DNA of 64,000 nt from Acidobacteriaceae bacterium (lineage in GTDB: Bacteria; Acidobacteriota; Terriglobia; Terriglobales; Acidobacteriaceae), in the NCBI GenBank assembly GCA_003134855.1, contig PLCS01000007.1, forward strand, positions 691,011-755,010, read 5' to 3'. The notes under the pieces were generated by a model. The model did no database searches. It saw nothing but the letters and a program-made list of their open reading frames with translations, and was not told where the DNA came from. Positions 17,562 through 26,569 of this stretch are shown here, piece after piece. Numbering within the stretch: position 1 is the first letter of the stretch; the number at the start of each line of letters is the position of its first letter. Position numbers and translations under genes: made by a program.

Positions 17562-18575
17562 TCACAACCTGGATGGAAGTTCTTCTGGCGTTGAACTCTG
17601 CCTCACTTGGTTCACCAGCCAATTGATGGCCTCGGCCTGATTCTCGATCTTGATGCGCAGGCGGGCGGTGGCCAGCGGCGTGGATTTGGGGAAGATCGAA
17701 ACCAGATTTCCCAGCCGGACGAGGTCTTTTTCGGTGGTGACAATCGCCGTAACATCTTTTTCGCGGGCGTTGGCGATCAGTTCTTCCAGAACGCGCCGGG
17801 TATAGGTGAAGTGGTCGGGGAAAGCGATCCGGAGAGCGACTTCGAGGCCGGCGTCTTCCAGGCCTGCAAAGAACTGCTCGGGGCGGGCGATGCCGCAAAA
17901 GGCGGCGACCGGGCCGCTGACGGCGGTCAGCTCCATGGTGCGGTGCAGCAGCCAGACCGGCCCATTCCAGCCCCACACGTGCAAGGCAGCCTCCAACTCC
18001 GGCTCGTTGGCAGGAATGGCGAGAACGTCAGCGCGGCGGATGGCCTCAAGCGGCTCGCGCAGATTGCCCGCCGGCAGCAGCCAGTCCTGCCAATCCCTCT
18101 GATTGAGCAGTAAAATGTCCACATCGCGAGCGAGTTGGCGGTGCTGAAAGCCGTCGTCGAGCAGGTGAACGCCCTGCCCACCACCCGCCAGCGCCTCCGC
18201 CAGCGCGCCGGCGTCGTAGCGCCGGAGAGCCACGTAAACCGGCACGCCCGTCTCGCGGGCGATCAACAGCGGCTCGTCGCCGAAAACTTTGGCGCTCCCA
18301 TCCGGGAGGACGCGGGCGGCCAGTTTGCTCTGGCGGCCGTAGCCCCTGGAGAGCACATCCACGCGCAGGCCGCGCGCGCTGAGCGCCTGGGCCAACGCAA
18401 TGGTCAGAGGCGTTTTGCCCGCACCGCCGGTGGAGAGATTGCCGATGCTGACCACCGGAGATCGCAGCCGTCGCGCCGGCTCCAAGAGAAGCCGCAATTC
18501 ACGAAAGGCGAGCGCCAGCCGGTAGAGCGGAACCAATGGCAGCAGCATACGGCGCGTGGAGGAGGGCTGGCTCAT
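17562..18575 (-). CDS. lpxK: Tetraacyldisaccharide 4'-kinase
   Basis: This 337-aa inner-membrane kinase phosphorylates the lipid A precursor disaccharide. The N-terminus MSQPSSTRRMLLPLVPLYRLALAFR is followed by PVVSIGNLSTGGAGKTPLTIALAQAL with Walker A, then VLSRGYGRQ, LLDDGFQHRQLARDVDILLL and VTAIVTTEKDLVRL. I chose ATG 18575 because it overlaps the waaA stop (ATGA). The open frame continues further upstream only as an antisense shadow. With waaA it shows an LPS-type outer membrane. Confidence 0.95.
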   Translation of the reverse strand: MSQPSSTRRMLLPLVPLYRLALAFRELRLLLEPARRLRSPVVSIGNLSTGGAGKTPLTIALAQALSARGLRVDVLSRGYGRQSKLAARVLPDGSAKVFGDEPLLIARETGVPVYVALRRYDAGALAEALAGGGQGVHLLDDGFQHRQLARDVDILLLNQRDWQDWLLPAGNLREPLEAIRRADVLAIPANEPELEAALHVWGWNGPVWLLHRTMELTAVSGPVAAFCGIARPEQFFAGLEDAGLEVALRIAFPDHFTYTRRVLEELIANAREKDVTAIVTTEKDLVRLGNLVSIFPKSTPLATARLRIKIENQAEAINWLVNQVRQSSTPEELPSRL

Positions 18576-19888
18576 GCGGGCGGCTCCATTCCTGCCTGTG
18601 CTGCAAGCAACTCCTTGAGCGCCTCGACGCAGCGGCTGGTCGCTCCCGCCTGGCTGGTGAAGACTTGCCTGGCCCGGCTCCCCATCGCCTGGGCGGCATT
18701 TCGGTTTTGGAGCAGCTCGATCAAGACCGCGGCCAGCTCTTCCCTGGCGGCGATGCGCACCGCCTGATGGGCCAACAAATCCTCGGAAATCGCGCGGAAG
18801 TTGGCGTAGTGCGGGCCCATCACGATAGGAACCCCGAACTGCGCAGGCTCCAGTGGATTGTGGCCGCCGGCGGGAATCAGGCTGCCGCCGACGAAAGCGA
18901 CGCAGGCAATCGAGTAAACCGAAGCCAATTCGCCGATGGTGTCCAGTAGGATGATGCTTCCGGGGCTGAGCGGCGGGATCGAACTGTCGTTGTCCGAGTA
19001 CCATTCCGAGCGCCGCACCCACGCGACGCCCGACTTGTCCAGCAGCGCGGCTACCGCAGAAAACCGCTCCGGATGGCGCGGCGCGAGGACCATCGCCAAT
19101 TGCGGATCGGCTTCGAGAAGCTGCGGCCACGATTCCATAAGCGCGGCTTCTTCGCCCTCCAGCGTGCTGCCCGCCACCACCAGCCGCAGACCGCCGGCGA
19201 GCGCTTTCAGCAGCCGCGTCGCATCGGCCTCCTCGGCGATGCGCACGTCAAATTTCAAGTTCCCGGCCACGGAAACCCGTTGCGGCAGGCAGCCGATGGC
19301 CTTGAGCCGCTCGGCGTCTGTCTGGCTCTGCGCCAGCACGCGGCTGAGCCGGCTCAGGAAAGGCCGCCACAGCCAGCGCAGCCGCCGGTAGCGCGGCCAG
19401 GAGCGGTCACTGATGCGGGCATTCACCACGGCCACGGGGATTCCGCGCCGGAAGCAGCCGCTGAGCAGATTCGGCCAGAACTCGGTCTCGGCCAGCACAA
19501 GGAGGCGCGGTTTGATGGCGTTGAAGTAAGCGCGTACCGCCCAGGGCAGGTCGAGCGGACAATAGAAGACGCGCTCCGCTCCGAAGAGCTCGCGGGCCAG
19601 AGCCTGGCCGGTTCGCGTTGTGGTGGAAACGGCGATGAAGAAGCCGGGTAGCGCGGCATCCAGCGTCTTGACCAGGCGGCTGACGGCCAGCACCTCACCG
19701 ACCGAGACGGCATGGACCCATAGGACTGGGCGCTCACGGCTCAGGCGGATCAGCTCTGGGCGAATCAGGCCCAGCCGCTCCCGCAGGCCCTCGCGGTACT
19801 TTTGCGTGGCGGCGATGCGGAAGAGCCACCATGGCGCGCCCACCACCAGCGCTACCAGCAAGGCCAGATTGTAAAAAAATAGAATCAT
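18572..19888 (-). CDS. waaA: 3-deoxy-D-manno-octulosonic acid (Kdo) transferase
   Basis: This 438-aa GT30 enzyme adds Kdo to lipid A. An N-terminal anchor helix (FFYNLALLVALVVGAPWWLFRI) is followed by GLRERLGLIRPELIRLSRERPVLWVHAVSVGEVLA, then LAETEFWPNLLSGCFRRGIPVAVVNARISDRS, then VAFVGGSLIPAGGHNPLEPAQFGVPIVMGPH. All three blocks are WaaA signatures. It is translationally coupled to lpxK. Confidence 0.95.
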   Translation of the reverse strand: MILFFYNLALLVALVVGAPWWLFRIAATQKYREGLRERLGLIRPELIRLSRERPVLWVHAVSVGEVLAVSRLVKTLDAALPGFFIAVSTTTRTGQALARELFGAERVFYCPLDLPWAVRAYFNAIKPRLLVLAETEFWPNLLSGCFRRGIPVAVVNARISDRSWPRYRRLRWLWRPFLSRLSRVLAQSQTDAERLKAIGCLPQRVSVAGNLKFDVRIAEEADATRLLKALAGGLRLVVAGSTLEGEEAALMESWPQLLEADPQLAMVLAPRHPERFSAVAALLDKSGVAWVRRSEWYSDNDSSIPPLSPGSIILLDTIGELASVYSIACVAFVGGSLIPAGGHNPLEPAQFGVPIVMGPHYANFRAISEDLLAHQAVRIAAREELAAVLIELLQNRNAAQAMGSRARQVFTSQAGATSRCVEALKELLAAQAGMEPPA

Positions 19889-19925
19889 GCGGTGCGGAAT
19901 TCCCTGTTTCCGTGTCTAACCTCAG

Positions 19926-20594
19926 ATGATACAGTCGAGCACGATGAAAACTTTGCGGATCATTCCGCCGATCCTGCTTTGGCTGGCGCTGCCGGCCGTG
20001 GCCAGCAACCACACTCCGCCTCCCGTTCAGCCGGCCACAGCCTTTGCCGCGGTCGAAACGCACGCGGACGAGAAGGTCTCCATTGCCGCCGAACCCTACG
20101 ACACGCGCGAGAAGGAAGCCATCTTTCGCATCGATTATCTCGGCCACGGCGTGATGCCTATCCGCCTTATCGTCACCAACAACGGCAGCCGGCCCATCAG
20201 CCTGAGCGATGCGCGGATCATCTTCCTCACCGCCGCCGGCGACCGCATTCAGGCCGCCGAGCCGGAGGACGTGGAGCGGCTGATGACCCGCAAGGAGCGC
20301 GAGGGCGGCAAGATTCCCTTGCCCGGCGGAATCCCTCCCATCAAGCTCAAGCCCAAGGCCGGCAACAAGGAGATCGAGCAGGACTTCAACACCTTCGAGT
20401 TCAGCTCGCTGGTCGTCGAGCCGCACACCACGCGCGCCGGCTTTCTCTTCTACGACGTCTCCGACATCGACCACCCGCTCCAGGGCGCCAGCCTGCACCT
20501 GCGCAAGCTGCGCGACGCCGACGGCAACGAGCTTTTTTACTTTGAGATTCCCTTCGACAAGTACCTCAAGTCGAAGTCTAGCCAGATGAACTGA
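19926..20594 (+). CDS. Secreted protein of unknown function
   Basis: This 222-aa product has a signal peptide (MKTLRIIPPILLWLALPAVASN; the Met at 19944 may be the true start). The mature region contains an immunoglobulin-like beta pattern: PIRLIVTNNGSRPISLSDARIIF, then LVVEPHTTRAGFLFYDVSD, then LRKLRDADGNELFYFEIPF. This looks like the small periplasmic beta-sandwich proteins common in acidobacteria. No enzymatic motif is seen. It is divergent from waaA and convergent with queD. Confidence 0.7.
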   Translation: MIQSSTMKTLRIIPPILLWLALPAVASNHTPPPVQPATAFAAVETHADEKVSIAAEPYDTREKEAIFRIDYLGHGVMPIRLIVTNNGSRPISLSDARIIFLTAAGDRIQAAEPEDVERLMTRKEREGGKIPLPGGIPPIKLKPKAGNKEIEQDFNTFEFSSLVVEPHTTRAGFLFYDVSDIDHPLQGASLHLRKLRDADGNELFYFEIPFDKYLKSKSSQMN

Positions 20595-20631
20595 GCGGCC
20601 GTGGTGGTGCACAGACTACCCGGTGTGCGCG

Positions 20632-21009
20632 CTACTCGTAGTAAGTAGCCGTGGTCGTATCCGTCTCCCAGATCGTCGCGTCCTTCACGCGCACGCGGCC
20701 TTCGGTCATCGCGGCGAGCTGCTCATTGGTCTGGTCGTAGAAATACTTGGCGATGTTCTCGGCCGAGGGGTTCAGTTCGATGAACGGCTCCAGATCGTTG
20801 AGCATGCGGTGGTCGATGCGCTCGATCACCGGGCGCAGCACCTGCTTGAGCAGCTTGAAGTCCAGCAGCAGGCCGGCAGGGTCCAGCTCGGTCCCAGCCA
20901 GCGTGACGCGGATCTTGTAGTTGTGGCCGTGCGGGTTCTCGCACTTGCCCTTGTAGTTGCGGAGGTAGTGTCCGGAGGAGAAACCTGCCTCCACGGTAAC
21001 TTCATACAT
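20632..21009 (-). CDS. queD: 6-carboxytetrahydropterin synthase
   Basis: This 125-aa QueD/PTPS-family enzyme works in queuosine precursor synthesis. Zinc-binding histidines are seen in GFSSGHYL and in the pair NPHGHNYKI, with the catalytic Cys just before (KGKCENPHGH). LLLDFKLLKQVLRPVIERIDHRMLND and NPSAENIAKYFY complete the fold. No other que gene is in the window. Confidence 0.92.
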   Translation of the reverse strand: MYEVTVEAGFSSGHYLRNYKGKCENPHGHNYKIRVTLAGTELDPAGLLLDFKLLKQVLRPVIERIDHRMLNDLEPFIELNPSAENIAKYFYDQTNEQLAAMTEGRVRVKDATIWETDTTTATYYE

Positions 21010-21049
21010 GGCCGTCTGCTCGATTCTCTGCGGGGATACGCCCCGCTTT

Positions 21050-21328
21050 CTATTCTAGTCTGCCGCCGCTTCTGCCGCTCTTCCCGCCGCTCCACTTGCG
21101 CTGCCGCACCTCTTCGCTGCGCCGGTCCACCTGCTCGAAGAGATGGCTCATCACTCCGATCAGCGCCGACCCGAGGCCAGCCAGCAGCAGAATCAGCGCA
21201 ATCGTGCGCCAGAGAGATCCGTTCGTCGCGAGGCCGGATTGAAAGCTCGAAGGCGCCGTCGACATCGCTGCCGAAAGCGGCGCGAGCAAGAGCAGCGTGC
21301 CCGCCAGAATGTAGAAGTTGCGCGACAT
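21050..21328 (-). CDS. Small membrane protein
   Basis: This product of about 92 aa starts MSRNFYILAGTLLLLAPLSAAM at ATG 21328; the frame is open six codons further. A signal or first helix is followed by SLWRTIALILLLAGLGSALIGVM, then a charged tail with HLFEQVDRRSEEVRQRKWSGGKSGRSGGR. Function unknown. It is upstream of queD on the same strand. Confidence 0.5.
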   Translation of the reverse strand: MSRNFYILAGTLLLLAPLSAAMSTAPSSFQSGLATNGSLWRTIALILLLAGLGSALIGVMSHLFEQVDRRSEEVRQRKWSGGKSGRSGGRLE

Positions 21329-21555
21329 AATTCTCTTCGGCGGCAATAATAACAGCGCCTGCTACGATTCTAGAGCAGCCCGACTCGCGTTTGCGAGTTA
21401 CGTCAGCAATGAACCCGCTAACTTGCAAACTTGCTATCACCGCGAAGCGGTGGCTAACTTGCTAAATGGTTAACCAGTCCTCGTGGGTCTTGGCGAGAGA
21501 ATAGAGAAGACCCAAATCTCAACCAGTTTTGTTCATGAGGAGCATCATATCCTTA

Positions 21556-23568
21556 TCATGATCGGTGTTCATCATCAAAGAACTCTTCCACATCGGTAAT
21601 CGTCGCGGTCATGCGATAGGGCGGCAGGCTGGCGAGGAAGGTTTGGCCGTAGCGTTTGGTGCGCACTCGGGGGTCGAGCAGGACTAACACGCCGCGGTCC
21701 TCGAGGGAGCGGATCAGACGTCCGAAGCCTTGCTTGAGAGTTAGAACTGCTGTGGGGACTTGGTAGTCGAAGAAGGGTTTGCCGCCGTTCTCTTCGATGG
21801 CCTTCATGCGCGCTGAGACGACCGGGTCGCTGGGCACGGCAAAGGGCAAGCGGTCGATAATGACGCAACTCAACGCCTCACCCTGCACATCCACGCCCTG
21901 CCAGAAGCTCGACGTGCCGAAGAGAACTGCGTTGGGCGTTTCGCGAAATTGCTCCAGCAGAGCTTTGCGCGGAGCGCTGCCGTGCAGCAGGATGGGAAAG
22001 TCCAGTACCGGCAGCAAGCGCTCGTATAAGTCGCGCATCTGTGCATAACTGGTGAAGAGGCAAAAGGCGCGTCCCTGAGTGATCTCCAGCACGCGCTGGA
22101 TGCAGCGCGCCGCGGCTTCAGGAAAGCCGGCGTCGCGCGGATCGGGCATCTCCGGCGGCAAATAGAGCAGCGCCTGTTCGCCATACTTGAAATGAGAGGG
22201 AACCACTAACTCACGCGCCTCGCTCAACCCCAGCCGCTTACGGATATGCTCGAAGCCGCCCTGCACTGTGAGCGTCGCCGAGGTCAGCACCACGGTGGGA
22301 ATCTGATCGAAGACTAACTCGAAGAGCAGCTCAGAAACATCGATGGGCGTGGCCTGCAAGAAAGTCGTCCGCGACTGTGCGCGGAAAGCACCGCGCGCGG
22401 CGGACCTTTCCGATGAACCCCCGGCGGAGATGCGCCGCTCCATCCAAAAAACCATGTTACTGGCGCTGGATTCGAGTAGAAACTCAAGCTCGGTGCGCAG
22501 GCGGGCGACGCGCTTCCTGAGCCCCGGCGCTTCGTCGGCTTTCATTCCACCCATCTCCGCTTCCAGGCGCTGCAGCGTGGCGCGCACGGCCATGTATAAG
22601 TCGCCCTCAGTTTCGAGAAACTCCTCGCGCCCGATAAACGGCTGCCGTCCATCGCCGGCCAAGGGCAATCCGGCAAAGAACATCCGCGCGCGGTCGCGCA
22701 GCTGCTGAGTGAGTACGGGCAGGCTTCCCGCGCCCTCCTTGCCGCGCAGAAGCACATCGGTATCGCGCGCCAGTTCCTCAAAGCGAATGTTGCTGACCGA
22801 AAGCCCAAAGTAACTCGAGGCGACATCTTCTAACTCATGCGCCTCGTCAAAGACCACCGCCGCAGCCTCGGGCAAAATGCCGGCGTCGGGCGCACCCGCG
22901 GCCTCGCGCTTGACGGCCAGGTCGGCAAAAAACAAATGATGATTGACGATGATGATGTCCGACTCAAGCGCCTTGCGCCGCATCTCGGTAATAAAGCAGC
23001 GGCGGTAATCAGGACAAGTTGACCCCAGGCAAGCCTCGGTGCGCGCGTCGAGCTTTTGCCACAAAGCGCTCGACTCCGGCATTCCGGATAACTCCGCGCG
23101 GTCGCCGGATTCTGTGGTCTGTTCCCACTCGGAGATTTGCCGGTATTGGTCGATCTCTTCTAATCCAGACAAAATTGGCTGGTTGCGCAGAGCCGTGAGC
23201 TTGTGGCGGCAGAGATAGTTGGCGCGGCCCTTCATATAGCAGACGCGCAGCTCGCCGACCAGCGTTTCCAGGAAGGGCACATCGCGGAAGTAGAGCTGAT
23301 CCTGCAAAGCCTTGGTGCCGGTGGAGACGATGACGCGCTGGCCGGTGCGCAGGGCGGGCAGCAGGTAAGCCAGCGTCTTGCCGGTGCCGGTGCCGGCCTC
23401 GACGATCAGATGGCGGCGTTCGGCGAGGGCGCGCTCGACGGCTTTGGCCATCTCCAGTTGGCCGGGGCGGTACTCATAAGGCAGCGATGAGCGCGCCAGG
23501 ATGCCGCCCGGCGCGAAGAACTCGTGCAGCGTGGGCAGGGCGCGGGTTGGGCTGTCGGTGGGCGGCAT
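21556..23568 (-). CDS. DinG/XPD-type ATP-dependent helicase
   Basis: This 670-aa superfamily 2 helicase has Walker A EAGTGTGKTLAYLLPAL, a Cys set fitting an iron-sulfur cluster (CYMKGRANYLC, CLGSTCPDYRRC), VVFDEAHELEDVASSYFG (DEAH box), VVLTSATLTVQGGF, and the C-terminal motif VLTLKQGFGRLIRSLEDRGVLVLLDPR. DinG-type helicases unwind 5'-3' and act on R-loops, D-loops and stalled forks. It is a single gene. The protein matches the shorter DinG form without an exonuclease domain. Confidence 0.93.
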   Translation of the reverse strand: MPPTDSPTRALPTLHEFFAPGGILARSSLPYEYRPGQLEMAKAVERALAERRHLIVEAGTGTGKTLAYLLPALRTGQRVIVSTGTKALQDQLYFRDVPFLETLVGELRVCYMKGRANYLCRHKLTALRNQPILSGLEEIDQYRQISEWEQTTESGDRAELSGMPESSALWQKLDARTEACLGSTCPDYRRCFITEMRRKALESDIIIVNHHLFFADLAVKREAAGAPDAGILPEAAAVVFDEAHELEDVASSYFGLSVSNIRFEELARDTDVLLRGKEGAGSLPVLTQQLRDRARMFFAGLPLAGDGRQPFIGREEFLETEGDLYMAVRATLQRLEAEMGGMKADEAPGLRKRVARLRTELEFLLESSASNMVFWMERRISAGGSSERSAARGAFRAQSRTTFLQATPIDVSELLFELVFDQIPTVVLTSATLTVQGGFEHIRKRLGLSEARELVVPSHFKYGEQALLYLPPEMPDPRDAGFPEAAARCIQRVLEITQGRAFCLFTSYAQMRDLYERLLPVLDFPILLHGSAPRKALLEQFRETPNAVLFGTSSFWQGVDVQGEALSCVIIDRLPFAVPSDPVVSARMKAIEENGGKPFFDYQVPTAVLTLKQGFGRLIRSLEDRGVLVLLDPRVRTKRYGQTFLASLPPYRMTATITDVEEFFDDEHRS

Positions 23569-23877
23569 CGGGAGCGGGCGCTCTTCCCATCATAGTGATG
23601 CGCAGTGGTCCGGCTGACAGCCTGGCAGCATTTGCTTGGATTGTGCGTTCCTTAGCCATAGCCAAACTCCAAATCTCGCCTGGCGGCGGCTCTCTCGCCC
23701 TGCGCGGCGGCGTAAAATTGGCCGCGTTGACGGCCATGGAGTTCCCGTGGATGTGCATCGTTCCCTCCTGCGGTGCGGGAGATCAATTTAAGCGCCGGAA
23801 TTCTGCCGGAAAGATGAGAAGACGTTCATGGTGAAGCTGGAGCGTTACTGCACTTGACCGAGATGAGATACTAAGTT
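23569..23877. other. Intergenic region without a supported gene
   Basis: Upstream of the divergent helicase and antitoxin genes. Short frames here look like shadows; no promoter or structure stood out. Confidence 0.5.
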
Positions 23878-24048
23878 ATGACGTACACCACCAATGAGGC
23901 GCGGACTCATCTTTCGCGGCTGCTAAGAGTGGCAGAGGCGGGGCATGAAGTAATCATTCTGCGCGGCAAGCGGCCGGTTGCGAAGATTGTGCCGATCCGG
24001 CCCCTCGCGCCGTTGAATCCTCCGTGGGCCGAGCCCGTGAAGAAATGA
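23878..24048 (+). CDS. Phd/YefM-type antitoxin, orphan
   Basis: This 56-aa product reads MTYTTNEARTHLSRLLRVAE, then AGHEVIILRGKRPVAKIVPI, then a short tail ending in AEPVKK. The pattern NEARxxLSxLLxxxxxGxxVxIxRxxxPVAxIVP is the DNA-binding half of Phd/YefM antitoxins, which bind their own promoter and neutralise a PIN or Doc toxin. The tail is short and no toxin gene follows: the 112 bp to der carry none. It is either an orphan or a remnant of a toxin-antitoxin pair. Confidence 0.8.
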   Translation: MTYTTNEARTHLSRLLRVAEAGHEVIILRGKRPVAKIVPIRPLAPLNPPWAEPVKK

Positions 24049-24160
24049 CTCGCATGGGTTCAAGGACCATCCTGCTTACATAGCCCCCAGTGTAGTGACC
24101 GGTTTTTCGATAGGTGTAGCGTGAAGCGAATCTGGGATTGAGATAGACCGCTTGCGCCGT

Positions 24161-25711
24161 ATGAACAGCGATTGGAGACAAGTTTTGTCGAAGTATCATA
24201 AGTCGGTCGTGCCAACCAAGTCGCGCGCGGGCGCGCTTCCCCTGGTGGCCATTGTCGGCCGCCCCAATGTGGGCAAGTCCACGCTCTTCAACCGGCTCAC
24301 AAAGAGCCGCCGCTCCATCGTTGGCGATGAGCCGGGCATCACCCGCGACCGCATTTATGGCGAGTATGAGTGGATGGGCCGGGACTTTCGCCTGGTGGAC
24401 ACCGGCGGCATGGTGCCCGACGACGCGGAATTGATTCCCACTGAGATCTATGCCCAGGCGATGGTGGCGCTGGAGGAGGCCGATGCGCTGGTGCTGGTGG
24501 TGGACGCGCGCACCGAGTTGGCCAGTCCGGATTACGATCTGGTGCGCATGATGATCCGCGGCGGCAAACCGCTCTTTCTCGCCGTCAACAAGGTCGAGGG
24601 CGAGGCGATGGCGCTTGAGGCGGAGAACTTCCGCCAGTTGGGCATTCGCAACGTCTTTCCCATCAGCTCCGAGCACGGGCTGGGCATCGGCGACCTGCTG
24701 GAGGCGATTGCCGAAGCTCTACCCGCGCCGCCGGAAGCTGTGCCGACCGAGGAAGAAAGTCTGGCCGCAGAAGAGCCTGAGGCTGTTGAAGAAGCCGAGG
24801 CGGGCAACGATGCCGAAGAAGACTCGCCGGACGCCCGTCCCCTCCATCGCACCCACGGCGAGTTTGAGCAGCACGAGACCTCGGTGGCGATCATCGGGCG
24901 CCCTAATGTCGGCAAATCCACGCTGCTGAATGCGCTGACCGGAACCTCCCGCGCTATTGTTTCGCCCATCGCCGGAACCACCCGCGATGCGGTGGACGAG
25001 GTGGTCGAGTTCGAGGGCCAGCAACTGCGTTTTGTGGATACGGCCGGCATCCGGCGCAAGGGCAAGACCCACCTGATGGCCGAGAAGATGAGCGTGGTGA
25101 TGGCCCGCCGCCACCTGGAAGCCGCGGACGTGGCGCTGCTGATCATCGACGCGGTCGATGGCGTGACGGCAGCCGACGCCACCATCGGCGGCTATGCCCA
25201 CGAGAGCGGGCGCAGCGTCATCATCGTGGTGAACAAATGGGACCTGGTGACCACGTGCCGCACCGACGGCAAACCGCCCGCCGACCGCGAGATCTTCGAG
25301 CAGCAACTGCGTACCGTACTCAAGTACCTCAGCTACGCGCCGGTGATCTTCCTCTCCGCGCTCGAAGGGGCAGGCCCCGACGGCAGGAAGATGCTGCGCG
25401 TGCTGCATGAGGTCGTCTCCGTGGCCGCCGAGCGCCGCAAGCGCGTCACCACCGGGCAGATGAACCGCTTCCTCGAAAAGATCGACTTTCAGCGCGCGCC
25501 GGTGCCGATGTCCAAGCGAGTGCGCATCTTCTACATGACGCAGGCCGCCGTCGCCCCGCCCACCTTCGTTCTCTTCACCGACCGCGACATCAAGCTGCAC
25601 TTCAGCTTCGAACGCTTCCTGGAGAATCAAATCCGCGAGGCCTTCGGTTTCAAGGGCACGCCCATCTGGTTCAAGGTCCGAGCGCGCAACGCGGAGAAGA
25701 AGGGTGAGTAA
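24161..25711 (+). CDS. der: Ribosome-associated GTPase Der (EngA)
   Basis: Two tandem G domains are seen: VAIVGRPNVGKSTLFNRLTKSRRSIVGDEPGITRD, then AIIGRPNVGKSTLLNALTGTSRAIVSPIAGTTRD, followed by a KH-like C-terminal domain (VPMSKRVRIFYMTQAAVAPPTFVLF). Der acts in 50S assembly. The linker between the G domains is unusually long and acidic (EEAEAGNDAEEDSPDARP region), making the protein about 516 aa against 440-490 in most bacteria. ATG 24161 is chosen; a GTG at about 24209 also lies before the first G domain. Confidence 0.95.
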   Translation: MNSDWRQVLSKYHKSVVPTKSRAGALPLVAIVGRPNVGKSTLFNRLTKSRRSIVGDEPGITRDRIYGEYEWMGRDFRLVDTGGMVPDDAELIPTEIYAQAMVALEEADALVLVVDARTELASPDYDLVRMMIRGGKPLFLAVNKVEGEAMALEAENFRQLGIRNVFPISSEHGLGIGDLLEAIAEALPAPPEAVPTEEESLAAEEPEAVEEAEAGNDAEEDSPDARPLHRTHGEFEQHETSVAIIGRPNVGKSTLLNALTGTSRAIVSPIAGTTRDAVDEVVEFEGQQLRFVDTAGIRRKGKTHLMAEKMSVVMARRHLEAADVALLIIDAVDGVTAADATIGGYAHESGRSVIIVVNKWDLVTTCRTDGKPPADREIFEQQLRTVLKYLSYAPVIFLSALEGAGPDGRKMLRVLHEVVSVAAERRKRVTTGQMNRFLEKIDFQRAPVPMSKRVRIFYMTQAAVAPPTFVLFTDRDIKLHFSFERFLENQIREAFGFKGTPIWFKVRARNAEKKGE

Positions 25712-25774
25712 CACAACTGTGTTTTTTGGCGGTAAAGAAATTTTGTAGCCCAAAATCAAGCTGCAAGGTCTACA

Positions 25775-26542
25775 ATGCTTTCCATGAAATATATTTTGTT
25801 AGCTACCCTTCTTTGCACGGTGCGAATACCTTGCGCAGCAGCGCAGGGTATCCCAACTCCGGCTGAACCAGCCAATCAGACAACCACTGATTGCATCGAT
25901 TTCAACCGGCATTTGAATTGGAAGCAACAGAAACTTCCAGATGCATTTCGTAAGAATGTTCCGGCAAGTGCCTTGGTGCGGATGGTTCAGGAGTTGTCTG
26001 GCTCCGACATGCTGGTCATCTATGAAAAAGGGAATTTTGATAAACTAATTGGCTCCAATATTCAGGGTGTTACACTTACAGATCCAAATACACAATTAGT
26101 TATTTCTCGGAACGGGAAGATTATTTTTCATCTCGACATGAAAGATACAGAACCGGCCAAAGGTATGGACCCCACATGGTATTCCGATGCCGTAGCCATG
26201 GCCAGCGCGCGCATCTGCAAAGGCAATGACCCTTTGGTCTATCTCGTTCTCCAATCGGGAAATTCAGGTGGTGATTTTATCGCGATACAGCCTTGGCTTG
26301 AAAATTACAGAATGATTCAAATTGCAGATGCCAGCCAGGGAAAGCTTGTGCTTTCAAAGAGCGATCCTACCACTGTTCGTGTCTGGGATGGCGATGATCC
26401 CAATGTTTGTACTGCATGCCCAAAGCCATTTATCGTTAAAACCCTTCATTTTGATGGGAATAAATTCGAATTAGTTTCTTCGATGAGAACAAGAGTCAAA
26501 TACGCAGGTTTTCAAGAAACGCCCCTTTTTATTCTTCCTTAA
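25775..26542 (+). CDS. Secreted protein of unknown function, low GC
   Basis: This 255-aa protein has a signal peptide (MKYILLATLLCTVRIPCAAAQG; the Met at 25784 is the likely start). The mature part includes TTDCIDFNRHLNWKQQKLPD, a mid region PTWYSDAVAMASARICKGNDPLVYLVLQSGNSGGDF, and a two-Cys loop NVCTACPKPF. I recognise no domain. Codon and base use are clearly more A+T-rich than in the flanking der and mannosidase genes, suggesting acquisition by transfer. Confidence 0.6.
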   Translation: MLSMKYILLATLLCTVRIPCAAAQGIPTPAEPANQTTTDCIDFNRHLNWKQQKLPDAFRKNVPASALVRMVQELSGSDMLVIYEKGNFDKLIGSNIQGVTLTDPNTQLVISRNGKIIFHLDMKDTEPAKGMDPTWYSDAVAMASARICKGNDPLVYLVLQSGNSGGDFIAIQPWLENYRMIQIADASQGKLVLSKSDPTTVRVWDGDDPNVCTACPKPFIVKTLHFDGNKFELVSSMRTRVKYAGFQETPLFILP

Positions 26543-26569
26543 CTCAACTGGCTTGGAGGATTTCTCGCG

